Shown in pieces: positions 33,025-45,900 of a stretch of 64,000 nucleotides of DNA. The stretch comes from Isoetes taiwanensis (lineage: Eukaryota > Streptophyta > Lycopodiopsida > Isoetales > Isoetaceae): positions 1-64,000 of the forward strand of contig JAJEKV010000218.1 in assembly GCA_021234155.1 (NCBI GenBank). Direction: 5' to 3'. The stretch's first letter is position 1, and the number at the start of each line of letters is the position of its first letter. A model generated the notes under the pieces. That model was given only the letters and a program-made list of their open reading frames with translations, was not told the origin of the DNA and ran no database searches. A program made the position numbers and the translations under genes.

Positions 33025-33693
33025 GTCTTCTTTCCAAGAGGTGGACACGTAACTTCACATTCAAATACCCACTGACACTATGCAGCACAGCCATTCGATT
33101 GGGTAAGAAATCATCAACAGCAGGATTTCGCGTCTACGGCAACTTTGCCCAAGATTTCATGACGGTCCCTGATCCTGGAGATGATGTGATTGTAGAATCA
33201 ATGAAGAGTGTCGGTGCTTATCTCCTGTAAGTCACGGTTTTAAGCTCTACCCAAGCATTGCAATGCTATCATTTGCTGACTACATTGCCATCTACAGGGC
33301 CTTAATACATGCTATTCCCCAAAACAAAAGATCCCAGCATGTTTTCATGCATCCCGCGGCCTTTGGCCTATTCTTGCAAAATAGTTTGGAAGGTCAATCG
33401 GGTGCTTATGATATGTTTGCTAATTTAATCCCAACTAGGCAGAATTGGCGGATGCAAAACGTGGGCTTCTATTACTTCCCAGTCATGAGCAGGTTAAAAA
33501 TCTATTTCAAATTCGTTCATGGCCAATTGACCCTAAAAACTGGTTGCGCAATTGTTGGCAGCAATCCCTGGATCCAATTCATATTGGTCTCAGACCAGGA
33601 GGCATGCTGGAGGCTAGAAACTCCTTGTCCAGTATTGCTGCATTTGGATTCAATGTCGGGCATGCATTCGAGCATACACTGTTTTGCCACTTT
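33025..33693 (+). pseudogene. Unrecognised gene fragment with retained splice sites
   Basis: Two exon-like blocks are joined by GT-AG signals. The first (33025-33228, ending SVGAYLL before GTAAGT) reads RWTRNFTFKYPLTL ... GFRVYGNFAQDFMTVPDPGDD. The second starts after CTACAG at 33299, reads on to FPVMSR, then continues in another frame as EQVKNLFQIRSWPIDPKNWL ... VGHAFEHTLFCHF before GTAAGT at 33694. Splice phases match across the intron, but the change of frame near 33493 breaks the second block. I do not recognise the family. No start or final exon is identified, although a block at 34237-34283 (VVDTLKWFGRAEID then stop) after a TTGCAG could be a terminal exon. Confidence 0.5.
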
Positions 33694-33699
33694 GTAAGT

Positions 33700-34990
33700 T
33701 CAATTCTGTCCCTTTCCTGTTGAATTTGGCTTTCCTCTCATTCCTTTGCTCACGGCTTCGTGTCCAACATTCCATATCACACTGCAAGGCTCTAAAACCA
33801 AGAAATTTTGTATCCAAATCCCCCTATTCTGAATATTTCTGCTCTGCCCATCGATCTCTGCTCTATGCTCTGATGCCAAATATACAAGAGAAAAGAGGAA
33901 AGTAAGGGCAAAAGCATTCAACCATCCCAGTTGCACCTCCAAGCTCGGCTTGAACAGAAAGATCTATGCAATATCTTCCGACATAGCTCGCCATAGCTGT
34001 TGTTCTGCCACCAACCTGCTGAGGGGTGGAATTTCGAGTACTCGCGATTGCACAATGCCTCCTGCGTCCCTTTGAATGTTCCCTAGCAGGAAAACACCCA
34101 AGATTGTGGAATTTACACGATATGTTTCATCAAGAGGTTCCTGCTCGATATGTGCAACAACAAAGATTATTCTGTCAGTATTTTGTGTCTAATTTCATGT
34201 AATTTTGTTCCACATTCGTGCAAATTCTCGCAATTGCAGGTTGTGGATACTTTGAAATGGTTTGGGCGCGCTGAAATCGACTAAACGAGGTCCACATTTG
34301 CAGTGATGCTACCAAAATTCTATGACTGTATAATCCAAAGGAAAAGCACCTTCCATTTGCCCGAGGGGGATTGGTTGGAAACCGGTGGCCCTCTGACCCG
34401 TTTAAGGATCAATGGCCCTTGATTTGTACGCTGTGTTTGAATACAACAACAAATTTCCCAGCTTTGCTGGGTTTTATCTCAGGATTCCAGGCGCAACTGT
34501 ATCTGACTTCATTCAAATTTGAATTTGAATGTGTGAGCGCGAAATGTTTCAAAATGTTTGAGCGTGAATATTCGAATATGCCAGTGTCACCACCACTAGA
34601 AAACTAGAAAATGAATGCCAAATTATAATTTGGGGACAGAAAAAAAAGCAATGATCGAAAATGTAGCTCGGTGATTCCTTCGTATGGTATATGTAAATTT
34701 GGCATCCATCCGATGGAATCACAGTATGGTGAATCAATGCCGTGGAATGTCTGCCGACATCATCCGCAGGCATTAATTGCTTTCTCATGTTAAATGCCTA
34801 CCATTCTGACTGACGTCTGACCCACGAAGACAAGGGGAAATGGAACGACGCCACGTTCTCGTCTAGCCTGACGGAGAATTTAGGGCCAAATCTAGGCCCA
34901 TGGGGGGTTGATTCTATTCCATAAAATTATCCTTCACCCGCTAGACCAGCATCGTCTTCTTCATATTCAGCTGTAGTTTCTTTGCTCCTG
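33700..34990. other. No gene recognised
   Basis: Apart from the possible terminal exon near 34237 nothing is supported. A PBS-like GCTCTGATGCCA near 33868 has no LTR beside it. Confidence 0.35.
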
Positions 34991-34995
34991 TAGTT

Positions 34996-35396
34996 CTAAG
35001 GTGCTTCGATCTGCCCGGTTGGCGCTTGCTTCTTGCTCGTCGGTGCTACCTTCCAGGCGGTCATCATCCGGTTCAGGAACCTCTGTTTTGCTATAATTCG
35101 GTAAGAATCATCCTCGCCTGCTCTTTGTGGCAGGAAATGATGGAGGTCTTCATAATATTTATCCTCGTCTTCCAGGTATGGCGGACTGTCCTCCAATTGC
35201 TATAGTCGACGGCTTCCTCGTGGTGGAGCTCGGCTTTCTGGAGGCTCTCCAGGATTGCAGGCTTGAGAGTCTGCAGGAACGTCTTCAGAATTGTGCTCTG
35301 GTAGAGGTGTCGCCACTTTCTGTCGCCATACCGAGGAGAGACGGTTGTAAATACATCAGGGTCCCTGTGAAAGTTTCTAACGTTTCCAGAATCCAA
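34996..35396 (-). pseudogene. Decayed coding-like stretch, function unknown
   Basis: Two overlapping minus-strand frames have non-random composition (TTVSPRYGDRKWRHLYQSTI, SLQKAELHHEEAVDYSNWRT, then SYRIIAKQRFLNRMMTAWKV), as if one protein had been frameshifted. I do not recognise it, and chance open frames remain possible. Confidence 0.25.
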
Positions 35397-35451
35397 TCGC
35401 CTGGAGGTGCCATGTTTCTTCCTGAATCCAATCGCCTGGAGGTGCCTCCAG
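35389..35451 (+). repeat. 36 bp tandem duplication
   Basis: GAATCCAATCGCCTGGAGGT followed by GCC occurs at about 35391 and again at about 35427. Confidence 0.85.
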
Positions 35452-35479
35452 AAAGATCCTATACTATTTAAGATGCACT

Positions 35480-38060
35480 AGGGCAAGCTTCACGTCTATA
35501 TTGAGCCAAGAGTCTCTACTTCACTGCCTTCTATCTTTGCGCATCCCAAGCCGCCTGCATTTTCCTACACTTCGAACATAATGCCTGATCCTAATGCTAT
35601 CTTCTTACTGTCCTTTTTAAAAAAAATGATCTATGGCAAGGCAGGGCTTGAATGGAAGCATCAAGCTGACAGAAACATTCCAAATCTTGGAACCTGTAAG
35701 CAAAATGTCAAAAGAACAGCAAGGATTTGAGAAAAAAAGTCAGCGCCATTGAGATTTACCGACCACTGCAGCACGCAGCCCCAGGCGGCCAGCCGCCATC
35801 GCCGAAGAGAGGGAGAAAAACAACTGAAAATCATAAAGTAGAAAAGATTTCGTGCAGTTGGCTGCCACGCGGATGCAAAACTGGCTTGAAAATGCAAACT
35901 GGTTTAAAATATACAACTATAAAATTATTTTGTAATTGAAAATACCCTTTTCTAGGAACTTTAATTTGCTTGAAATATATTGTAATATTTTTCTTTATTT
36001 TTTTTTGCAATTTCCCTTTCACTTAATCCCTTTTGTTTGAATATACTATGATATTCATAAATAATCTTCTATTATATGGTAATTCCCTTTTTGTACGTGT
36101 CCCTCTTTCTTGAAAATACCCCAATCCATCTACAAATTCCCTTTTGATCCAATCCCTCTTTCTTGAAAATACCCGATGTGCATTTGCAATCAATGATCAA
36201 CTTATAAGGGTAGGGTCTATATTTTTTTTAGGGGCAAATTTTGATGTGCCCTTATTCGTGCATGGCAAATTTTAGTATATCCTTAAGTGCACAATTCAAA
36301 TTGCCCTTTCTTTTAATTAGGATCACAAAAAGAGAAGCTTATTTTAAGCAAAAAGAACATACTTTACTAGTACTTAGTATCATATTTACAATATACTTAA
36401 CTGAAGTATGAAGCCCTGAAAGTATCAGGCAAACTACCAAAGTTCTATGATCTGTCTGTCTTTGTCATTTTTTTATTCTCTGTATAAATGGATATATAAT
36501 CTACGTCTTCCATCTCTTTTAGACTATTCAGCGACACAAACATCAACATGTTCAAACTCTTGAAGTTTAACCTCAGCTTCTATCCGCATCTTTGATGCTA
36601 TTCAACTCAATCTTAGGAACATATTCTCATCAGAGCACACACCATAACAAAAATAATATTCTATAAAAAGTAGTAGAATAATTGATTAGCCAACTAGATG
36701 GATTTTGCTGGAACCCGAATGGAAAATTGATAGACGAGAGCTTGCTCTCATGTACGTGATTATTAGATTTTTACTACTCATTTTTCCTTCTTCGTCAAAC
36801 AAATGACAACCACATTCATTAATTTTAGTCAATCATTTGAGTTGAGGGACACTAATTAAATTTACTGACCCTCTGCAACTCATACCCAAGTATTTTTTTT
36901 AATAAAACCCAATAGATAAGATAGTAGATATAACAAACACAAATAAATAAGTATAAATAAGTATTTGTTAAGGAGTACCAAGTGGACTCCTTAACAAAAT
37001 ATTAAGGTTTTTTCAAATTGATGCCCTTATTTTCAAGGGTCCTCCTTTTTTTGCCCTTTTATGGTGAAGGGCAAAAATTTTTGTTGCCCTTATAAATAAT
37101 GGCTCCTAAGAAAATCCTTTTAATTGGAATGGATGGAGGCCTATTTAAGGGTGGGCAACGTTGTAAAGTTGATCACTGTTTGCAATCCCTTATTTCTACT
37201 AATTTCCCCATTAGGATAATACCCTTTTTGTTCAAGAATCCTCTGTTTCTACTAATTTTCCTCCGTAGCGACTAATTTTCCCCATTGGGATATATCCTTT
37301 TTGTTCAAGAATCCCTTGTTTCCAATAAATTTCCCCTGTATGATATACCCTTTTATTCAAAATTCTCCATTGCAAAGAGAATAACCCATTGCTCTCAGGT
37401 CCCCCGGTTCCTCAATGGGGGATTTTCCAGGGGATTTGAGCACTTTTTTCGTTGTGTTTGCTTGAAAATAAAGATTTTAATGGCATACCACGTGGCAAAA
37501 AAAATCAATAGAAGGAAACTGCACGCCATGCGCTTACGTGTCGAAACCTAGATACAGAATAAAAGAATAGAATCTAGCCAATCTAAATTACAATATGGTA
37601 TTTGGGTCACAAAATTTTATTGTGGGTTATTCTGGTGCTGCCATGTGGCAGCCAATTCTATTGCAGAATGGTAGTTGAGTTTACTATTCCGTGCTTACAG
37701 GCTATAGCAGGTTTACATGCAAAAACAGATTTCTGAAGTAATTTTTGCATCCATGTTTGCATCCATACAGGTTTTTTTTTTAATCCATATTTGCAAGTTT
37801 AAACAGATCACAATCCTGAAGTTTAAACAGATAACAACATTTAGAACATATCAAAACATTTAGAACATTCAAAACACAACCAAGTTTGCTGGATTTTCAA
37901 GTTCCAAGTCTCCAACTTCTATTTCAGATTAAACCTTCAGATAAACCTTCAGTCTCCAAATCCAATTTAGATTAAATCTTCTAGGATCTCTGACTAGCAG
38001 TATTTTTCTATAACACAATAGAAACAAGTGAGATTGTAACATATAAAAAAGCAAAACAAT
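35480..38060. other. AT-rich region with degenerate short repeats
   Basis: Around 35935-36180 the phrases CCCTCTTTCTTGAAAATACCC and AATTCCCTTTTG recur. Around 37180-37380 an 80-90 bp unit (TTCAAGAATC(C/T)(C/T)TTGTTTC ... AATTTCCCC ... GATATACCCTTTTT) is repeated about three times. No gene supported. Confidence 0.5.
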
Positions 38061-38429
38061 ATAAAAACTTACAATTTTTTAGCCAATGCTCCAGCTTCAG
38101 ACATACTTTTAACATTAATGACAAGGTGTTGAATTTTATTACCTGTCAAAATGATATTCTTAGAGGAAGAATCTGCAGCACGCGTACCGACGTGATCAGA
38201 AATAACATCAGGAAAGTAATACTTCAACTCTGGCCTCTGCTCTAACATAGCAGCAAAATCACGTGTGTACTCATCATCTATTAAAACAGGTGGAATAGAA
38301 TTTGTCATATCACTCAAAGGCCTGGACAAACCTGCAGCCTTTCCAGCATTTGTACCAGCCAAACCAACATTAAGATTTTCAACATTGCCTTGAAAGGACT
38401 CAGAATATTTTTTTCCCATTAGACAACAC

Positions 38430-39500
38430 ATCCATCGTTGAACCCTTAGCTACCACACCACTTTGGTCGTACCTCCTTTATGACTCCGGGTTCTTATGCC
38501 CTGTAATCGCCAGAAATGACATTCAATGTTACAAACGCTAACCATATCATTCAACCAATTAGAAATGGCTTTCTGCGATGCATGGTTCGTCTGATACCAT
38601 GTATCAGACCTGGGACGTTTAATTGCAGACAAGAAAATAAACCTACCGCCTATTTTATCCTTGACTTCATAAGTCAGAAGATGAAATAATAGAAGCTTCC
38701 AAGTATTAATAACATCCGGTTCATAACAACGGGCTGACTGTCTAAAATCCTCAGTCTTGCACTTATTTATAGTGCATGTCCAATTCTTAGAAGCAGTCTC
38801 ACGGTATTCAATATAAATCCCTTACAAACTCTTTTCCAACATTGAATTGAAAATCATGAACCTTGCATAGCTCTTTACCACCACGGATAAGAAATCTTGT
38901 CATGCAATAAGAGGTGTACCTCTTCTGTAAACCTGTATTAACTCCAACCTGATGCATTAGATGTGCCAAAATCTTAATCTGATCTGCCCTGCTAAGTATG
39001 TCAACCATCTTTCTCTTACTGATGCAACCAGCAGCTGCAGATTCCTGCATCGCTACTTCCAAGGCTTTCCGTGCCTTAGCAAATAGCACATCATGGAAAA
39101 TATCTATAATTTTTTCATCTTGCCTTGTATTGAAAATTCGAAGATCTTGGGCACGTCATACAATTCTATTGAATGTACGATATAGATTCTGCAACATAAA
39201 TAAATTCAGAAAGTTAGAATCTATCAAATTTAAAATATAAATACTAATTACAAATTACTAAATAGAACTTACGTCTCAGGTGAGAACCTGGTACCGTCTT
39301 GTCGTTGTACGCAGAGAATGAATCTCTCTAACTGGTCAGCAAACTCATGAAGCAGAATTCCCTCAATCTTTCTATCAATTGTCAAACCAGTATGTAATCT
39401 CCATCCATCAAAGCGACCCCTGGCCCAATTATTAGTAGTTTCGGATGAACTACTAGACACGGAATTTCCAATAACGTTGGATCTAAATCCTTAAAACCCT
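38430..39500 (-). pseudogene. Crypton-type (DUF3504-like) tyrosine recombinase, decayed
   Basis: Reading the minus strand from 39500: an N-terminal core-binding segment (LHEFADQLERFILCVQRQDG, then TRFSPET), a GT-AG intron at 39272-39189, LYRTFNRIV, a helical stretch (VLFAKARKALEVAMQESAAA), GLQKRYTSYCMTRFLIRGGKE, ASKNWTCTINKC, DVINTWKLLLFHL, and a catalytic-domain end of the form WYQT ... AITGHKNPES-x-RRYDQ. The GH pair (His at 38498-38496) and Tyr (38471-38469) match the last box of tyrosine recombinases, and the order matches the Crypton/ZMYM/QRICH1 family. Defects: a TGA near 39158, a frameshift near 38815, an in-frame TAA (38480-38478), and an apparent deletion removing the HxxR box. Intact relatives cut and rejoin DNA through the Tyr. 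Confidence 0.65.
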
Positions 39501-39929
39501 GAATCTTCAAGGGCTTGTATGTGTGACAAAGGACACAGCTATTAATCTACAATTAGTCTACAAGGAACATGAATTTTTGTAATTGCTGTTCAATGTAGAA
39601 TAGATTATGAGATCCATCAATTGACCAAAAAAAAAGAGACGACGTCCAATCGAGCCTGTTAGCCTTTACAACTTCACCATCTGCCTTCAAATAAATCTGC
39701 TTCTTTGAATTTTAACACGAAACTACAAAACAAATAATATGCAAACACATCCTTGGGGCACTGGAGGGCAACTCTCCGTGCGCAAGCACCTTGTTTCTTT
39801 TTTGTTGCTTTGGTGGGTTGGGGGTAGGTTTTAGTTAGGTTTTTTTTTTTTTTTTTGGGGGGGGGGGTGCTTTATAGCCTTTGTTGCCACAAACAAAAAT
39901 TCGAAAAAATCATTCCCGAACATTATCTG

Positions 39930-42294
39930 CCAAAACGACGGTCAACAGGCTTAACTACTGTGCATTGATCCTGATTCTCTATGCATCCTTCCTGATTCTC
40001 AACATGCAGCTTATCAACATCTTGTTCTCTTTCTGCCTCCTATTCCAGATTATTCTCAACTACCATTCTCTCAACTGCACTACCAAAACTAAATGAAGAA
40101 TCATCTTCAACGTCAACAACACCTATATGCATAAAGAAACATATTATTTGAAGCTCAAAATACAATAAAAGTTTGAAAAAAAAGTGGAAGTATTTTCACA
40201 TACCTATTGCACCAAGAGCTGTATTATTCTGGCCTTCAAAAATTGCATCATTCTGACCTTCAACACTGCATACACGAAAATCAAAAAATGAAAACCTAGA
40301 ATTAAAAATTAGAGGTAAAGAAACTAAGATATTAAAGTCTAGAATCTATACCTAATAAAGGTATCCAAACACGTCCTGAATTGCTTTGCCTGCCAGTGTG
40401 CCACATAATTGTGTGTGACAAATTGTACCATTGTCTTGTTGGCATGCTTCATGAACTCGGGCAGACTCTCGTTCTTGTATGCAAGTCTTGTTACTTTTGC
40501 TAGTTTCCTCCCTCCCATTTTTTTCTTGGTAGTCTCCTTCATGTATCCAACTTCTTGTCGATTTCAGACCATGAACATTTCTGTCAGTTTGCAGTTTGTT
40601 TAAAAAGCATGTTAAACGAGCACAATTTAATTAAGCCAAACAGAATACCTTTTCAAACTGTTTCCACTCCACCTTGTAATCAGTTTCCATCTTCTCCTTA
40701 GGACAAAAAGCAAACCACATTTTATAACACCACAATTAAAGTTCCGCGGTAATATCTTTAAACATCATAACATTGAAGAGACAAACTTAAGAGTACCTTT
40801 TCAGCCCACAATCTTTGCATGCCAACTGCAGACATTGATGTTTGTGCTATTCTTCATCTTCTTCTTTAGGGCAGACCATTTGCCTCCAAAAATCACTAGT
40901 GGATTTATAAACATGGTTCTTGGCACTCTGAAGTTACCATCACCACAAAACAAAGACAATTACAATTGCATTCTTTGTGCACCCCATTTTGGATGCTCGA
41001 TTTTTGTTGAGTGCTTGCATCACATACTCAAAGTGCATGTGATATTGGCAGCAATAGGTCTCTCTTTCTTTTAAACGCCTCACAAAAGATGGCTTCAGCA
41101 ATTCAAATGTGCGCTGTGAAATCTTCATTTCATTGAATTCCTTTTTGAAAGCCATGTAAAATTGCAACTATAAACAAAGCAGAAATACAGAGTTCCAAAA
41201 AAAATTAAAAGCAGCAATATAGTAAAGCAGAACAAGCGGTAAAACATATAAAGCATAGTAATTACCTGAGAAATTTCAAGCAGTTGTATTGGATGATCAA
41301 TTTTTTCACCATCTTTTGTAACAAACTTTCTCACATGCTTCCTGTATGGTGAGACTCTTGTGTTTTCTCGGGTCGAACTTGTAAACGTAATTTAACCTCA
41401 TCGGTTATTGCATCCGATCTCTTTTTCCTTGAAAACATTGACCACGGACCACATTCTTGTTCGCCATTACTCTTCTTCCGGTTTGCCGCAACAACAGATT
41501 TTCTTGATACATGAAGAGGCGCGGCAACCGGCAGACCGGTTGGTTTTGTTTGTTGTTGAAGATACCATTTGCAATGTGGACTTTCTTGCTTGCATTATAT
41601 CTGTCTTTCTTAGTTTCTTTTGCTGATTGAGTGTCTTTTGAACATTTCTAATTACATTCTTCATGACCTTGCTTTGATCACGATCAACAAAATCCACCTC
41701 CAGTGGCAATTTCTTCTTCACTCTCTTCACAAATCGCACCACCGATTGCCTTATCCCCTTCTTTCAAAGGCTTTGTGATATTATTGAAATAATCGTCCAA
41801 ACTCTTGGACAATTCTTGAAACCTTCTCGCACTCAAGCCCATTTGTCAACTTGAGGCTGGATATTTTCTTTCTCCCTCTCCTATCTCTTTTCCTCTGCCT
41901 AGATTGCCTTCTTCTCTCGGCTTGAATTTCCGGAAAATTTGAAGTCACTTTTCTTCATCTAAATCGATCTTTGATTGATCCATTTAGAATCGTGTTGTGC
42001 GAGAGAATTGTGTTGTCTGAGAGAAACCGTCTTTGCACAAAGAAAAAATTGAGGGGGTACAACACCGGATCATGCTTCCCGCCATAGCCAAATCCTATTC
42101 ACTCTCCACGCCATCTCACAACAACCCCGCCAAATTGATTCTGTACCGAATTTGATTTTGCGGGTAGCCATGTCATCGATCCAGAAGCAATTTGCTAAAA
42201 ACAGATCATCGCGTTCCCGCTCTCCAAGCACCTCCAAGCACAGCGGACCAAGCACGAAAAGCAGCGCGTCCGGACGGGTGCTTTTGTACCCCAA
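39930..42294 (-). pseudogene. Intron-containing ORF set of probable transposon origin upstream of the recombinase
   Basis: Several exon-like minus-strand blocks have matching splice signals: MRKFVTKDGEKIDHP...ISQ (41334-41266, then GT at 41265), joined over a 98 bp intron to a block starting at 41167 with SQRTFELLKPSFVRRLKERE followed by a CCxxH cluster (YCCQYHMHFEY). Then come EKMETDYKVEWKQFEK (about 40695-40648), a Lys-rich block with VTRLAYKNESLPEFMKHANK and QFVTHNYVAHWQAKQF (about 40560-40345), and an acidic block near 40100-39930 with one TAG stop. I recall similar CC-H proteins as multicopy, presumably transposase-like, sequences in ferns and invertebrates, but cannot name the family. 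It lies head to tail with the recombinase relic. Confidence 0.45.
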
Positions 42295-42299
42295 TATCT

Positions 42300-42930
42300 A
42301 ACTTAGACCCTTTTGGCATCCCATGTGAATGAGCCAGCATCTTTTGGATGCTTCATTAGTAGTGTTGATCCAAGGCTTGAGTTAGAATATGATGAGAAGT
42401 AAAGATTTATATTTACTTCAAAGTTGTTGTGTAGCCACCATGATGAAGATCAAAGAGCTAGCGTGAGAAATTGTTGTCAAATTCTGAATGGTAAAGCTAT
42501 TCTTCCAAGTTTGTCCAATTCTAAACCATCATAGTTTTTGGTCTGTCCAGACTGAATTTCTTCAGAAATTCAGCCTCACCCTTGCTTTCTCACTCTACTG
42601 TTGACAATAATAATAGCAGAGCAGTGCTTCTTTCTCAATCTACTACATACAGCAGTAGCTATATTATGTAATGCTTCTTTTTATCATTATATTCTAAAGA
42701 ACTTCATGTTATAGTCTTTCAATGGATAGCCTTTTATGTCATACAGAACTTACTAATACATTGACCAAATAGAATTGCCATTTTTTCTCATATTTCTAGG
42801 ATTTATGCAGGTAACTTTAGTTGTGTGTATATGAAGACTGCAATGTCTCCTGGTGCGCAGCATTGGAGAGTGTTCAAGGCCATGTTTTAACTCAGGCCAT
42901 TCAAAATAGAGAGTATTTGTTCTATTTGTG
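42300..42930. other. Intergenic, nothing recognised
   Basis: No coding region or repeat seen up to the 5'-truncated start of the LINE. Confidence 0.4.
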
Positions 42931-45900
42931 GGTACAATCGCTATTTGTGGGTGCGCGTGTAGCATGACAGTAGCAGCATTCTCTTCATAGCAGCATGCTA
43001 CTTTCCACATGCCAAGAGCAACTTTTATAACACTCATTCGGATGTGGATAGATTGGAGCCCTATGTTGATCTATATGATGACATACAGCAGCACAAACAG
43101 TTGGGCAAGATTATGTTGCTCGGCGACTTTAATGCACGCACAGGAGCCGAGCAGGTCCCAAAATTTGAGTCCCTGGCAGAGGACATCTTGCAATTGAAAC
43201 CCGCAGAGGTGGCTTGGTCAAGGATATCAGACGACAACCATATTTCACGCTATGGCAGGCAGTTGTTGTTGCTGGGTAGTATCTTTGACCTGGTTATTTG
43301 TAATGGGTTGGCACAATGGCCATCTTCCAGCTGCTACACTTGTAGACAGGAGAACCAAGGGGGCGGCTCCAGTGTGGTGGATTATCTGCTGGTTGAGGAA
43401 CAGGATCTGCACCTGGTTATCCATTTTTTTATTGGAACAGACACTCGGGACAAGATAGATAGATAGTAGTAGGAAGTGGACTCGGACCACCAACCCCTGT
43501 TCGTGCATCTCCATTGCCAAGCTCCTTGTGCATCTATTGCCTCAATATCCCAGGTGCCCCAGCTGCGCCTGGACTACGACATTGCAAGGACCTATGCCCA
43601 GCTGCTTGAGCATGACCTGGCAGGACTGCTGCAACTCCCCACACTTCAACAACAATCTGCTTAGCTGACTCACCTGCTTCTGACAGCTGCTGAGAGATGC
43701 TTTGGGAGAGGCCACTCACGGTGAACCTCGGGTGCTACCACCTTCCCCTACAACAGATGGTTTGATGATGAGTATCGGAAGCTCAAACGCACACTCCGGC
43801 AAGTCACTGATCCCACCTCCCACCCACAGGCCATCAGTCAATACTGCTCCTTCCTCAAGAACAAGAAAGCCAGATACCTCGTAGAGCATCAGCAACAGAT
43901 GTTTGGTCTCCTGGATCGGCACCCCAAGACATTCTGGAGAAGGGGGCGAAAGCATGCTACGGTGTACCACTTTTGGAACCCTCAAAAGTACCTACACTGG
44001 GTACTTTTAAAACTAGTACTTTCTGTTTTTTCTTTCCATTAAAATCAATTCAAAAAATTTGAATTGAAAGTCAATAACATGTTAATCTATAGTATTAGAG
44101 GATCACAATACTATTAGAGATTAAATTGAATGAATTAACTCTCAAACTTATTGTTTATTGAGGCATTTATGCAAGTTCCCAGTACCCAGTGCTGGGTACT
44201 TTTTTGGGTAGTTTTGCACTCCCTAAAAAGAACTTTAGATGGTACACCCTAGCATGCTTTCACCCAAGGGTCTTGAGCAAGACTGCACAGCCCACGGGGA
44301 ACATCACCTCGGATCAATGGGTACAGTACTTGCAACAACTTTATGACATGCTCGAGGGCGGGACACCAGTCCCTCCACAGATAGGCATGGCTCTGGTCAT
44401 CACAGAGGGGATGTCATCATGGGCCTACAACGTCTAGCTAATGGGAAGACAACATATTTAGATGGCATGCAGGCGGAACTTCTGAAATGGGCTGGGCTTC
44501 CACTGGTGTTTGTCCTCACGGCATTATGCAATAAAGCATTGCAAGAAGGCTTCCCTCCGCAGTGGACCACTAGTAGAGTTGTGCCCATATACAAGGCAGG
44601 GGACCCTCAATGCCCGGCCAATTATCGTACTATTATGGTCAGCTCTCTCTTTGCAAAACTGTTGGCTGGCATCCTTGAGTAGCTGCTGACAATATGGGCA
44701 GAGGAGGCAGATGTGCGAGCTCTCACACAGGCAGGTTTTCGGCCCAGACATTCCACCATTGATCATATCTTCATTCTGCGCACATTGATTGAGAATAGCA
44801 GAAATCATCGACAAAACTTGTATTGTTGTTTCATGGATTTCGCAAAAGCTTTTGACACAGTGCCCCGGGACAGGTTATGGGATAGACTGCAACAGCTGGG
44901 GACCCCCCTTGACTTGCAGAATGCAGTATATAGGCTATATGAGGCATGCTCAGGCCGCATCGTTAGGACAACCGGTAATCAGTAGTATTGGAGTGCATCA
45001 GGGCTGGCCCCTCTCCCCCACACTCTTTGGCCTATACATTGACCAGCTGGAAGATTGGCTCTCTGAGCATGGAGGTGCGGGTGCCCATCTCATGCAGCAC
45101 ACTATCCGGCAACTCATATATGCTGACGATGTCAACCTCCTAGCCTATACTCCAGAGGACATGCAACGTCACCTGGATGCTCTTGACACTTTTTGCCGAT
45201 TCACTGGCATGCGAGTTAACTTGGCCAAAACTAGGGTGCTGCTAGTTTCGTCATCCCGTCAGCCAAGGCTTCCCTCATTCACTTACCAAGGACAAGATGT
45301 AGAGGTGGCTCCGACATTCTCTACTACTATCCATTGGGATGCTGCCATGAGGTTGCGGGTCACGGCAGGTTGGAAAGCACTATATGCCATGCAGAACAAC
45401 AGCCATAAGGCAGAGTTGTATGCCTGGGGCCACCAGTCACACTTGTTTCGGGCCTTGGTCAAGCCGGTCCTTTTGTATGGGGCAGAAGTGTGGGGTCCAG
45501 TGATATCCCTCAACACCTAGAATGACCTCGAGCAGGTGCAGAAAGCCTTCTTGGCACGAGCCCTTGGGGTAAAGTCCACAGTTCCATACCAGATCCTACT
45601 CCAGGAGATAGGTTTTCTACCCCTTCAACGGGCTGCATTGGAACGCCATGTCATTTACTTCCAGAAGGTGGTCACTATGGGTGATACACGTTTGCCCAAC
45701 CTTGCTTTGGCCATGGCGATGGGTCCCCAATGCCCAAAGCTTCTTTGGAAGGACAAGCAAGCTCGGTGGTTCTCATCTTTGGGGTGTGGGCAAACAGATG
45801 TGTGTACATGTAAGGACAAAGAAAGGTCACAAGGCACTTGTCGCACCGGATGCTACTTTCCTTTGCAAGCTCGAGATGCGGATGCTCTAACGCGCGTTAA

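Noticed and set aside
33868-33880. Minus-strand PBS-like GCTCTGATGCCA
   Set aside because: No LTR end or gag lies beside it, and one base differs from the usual PBS.
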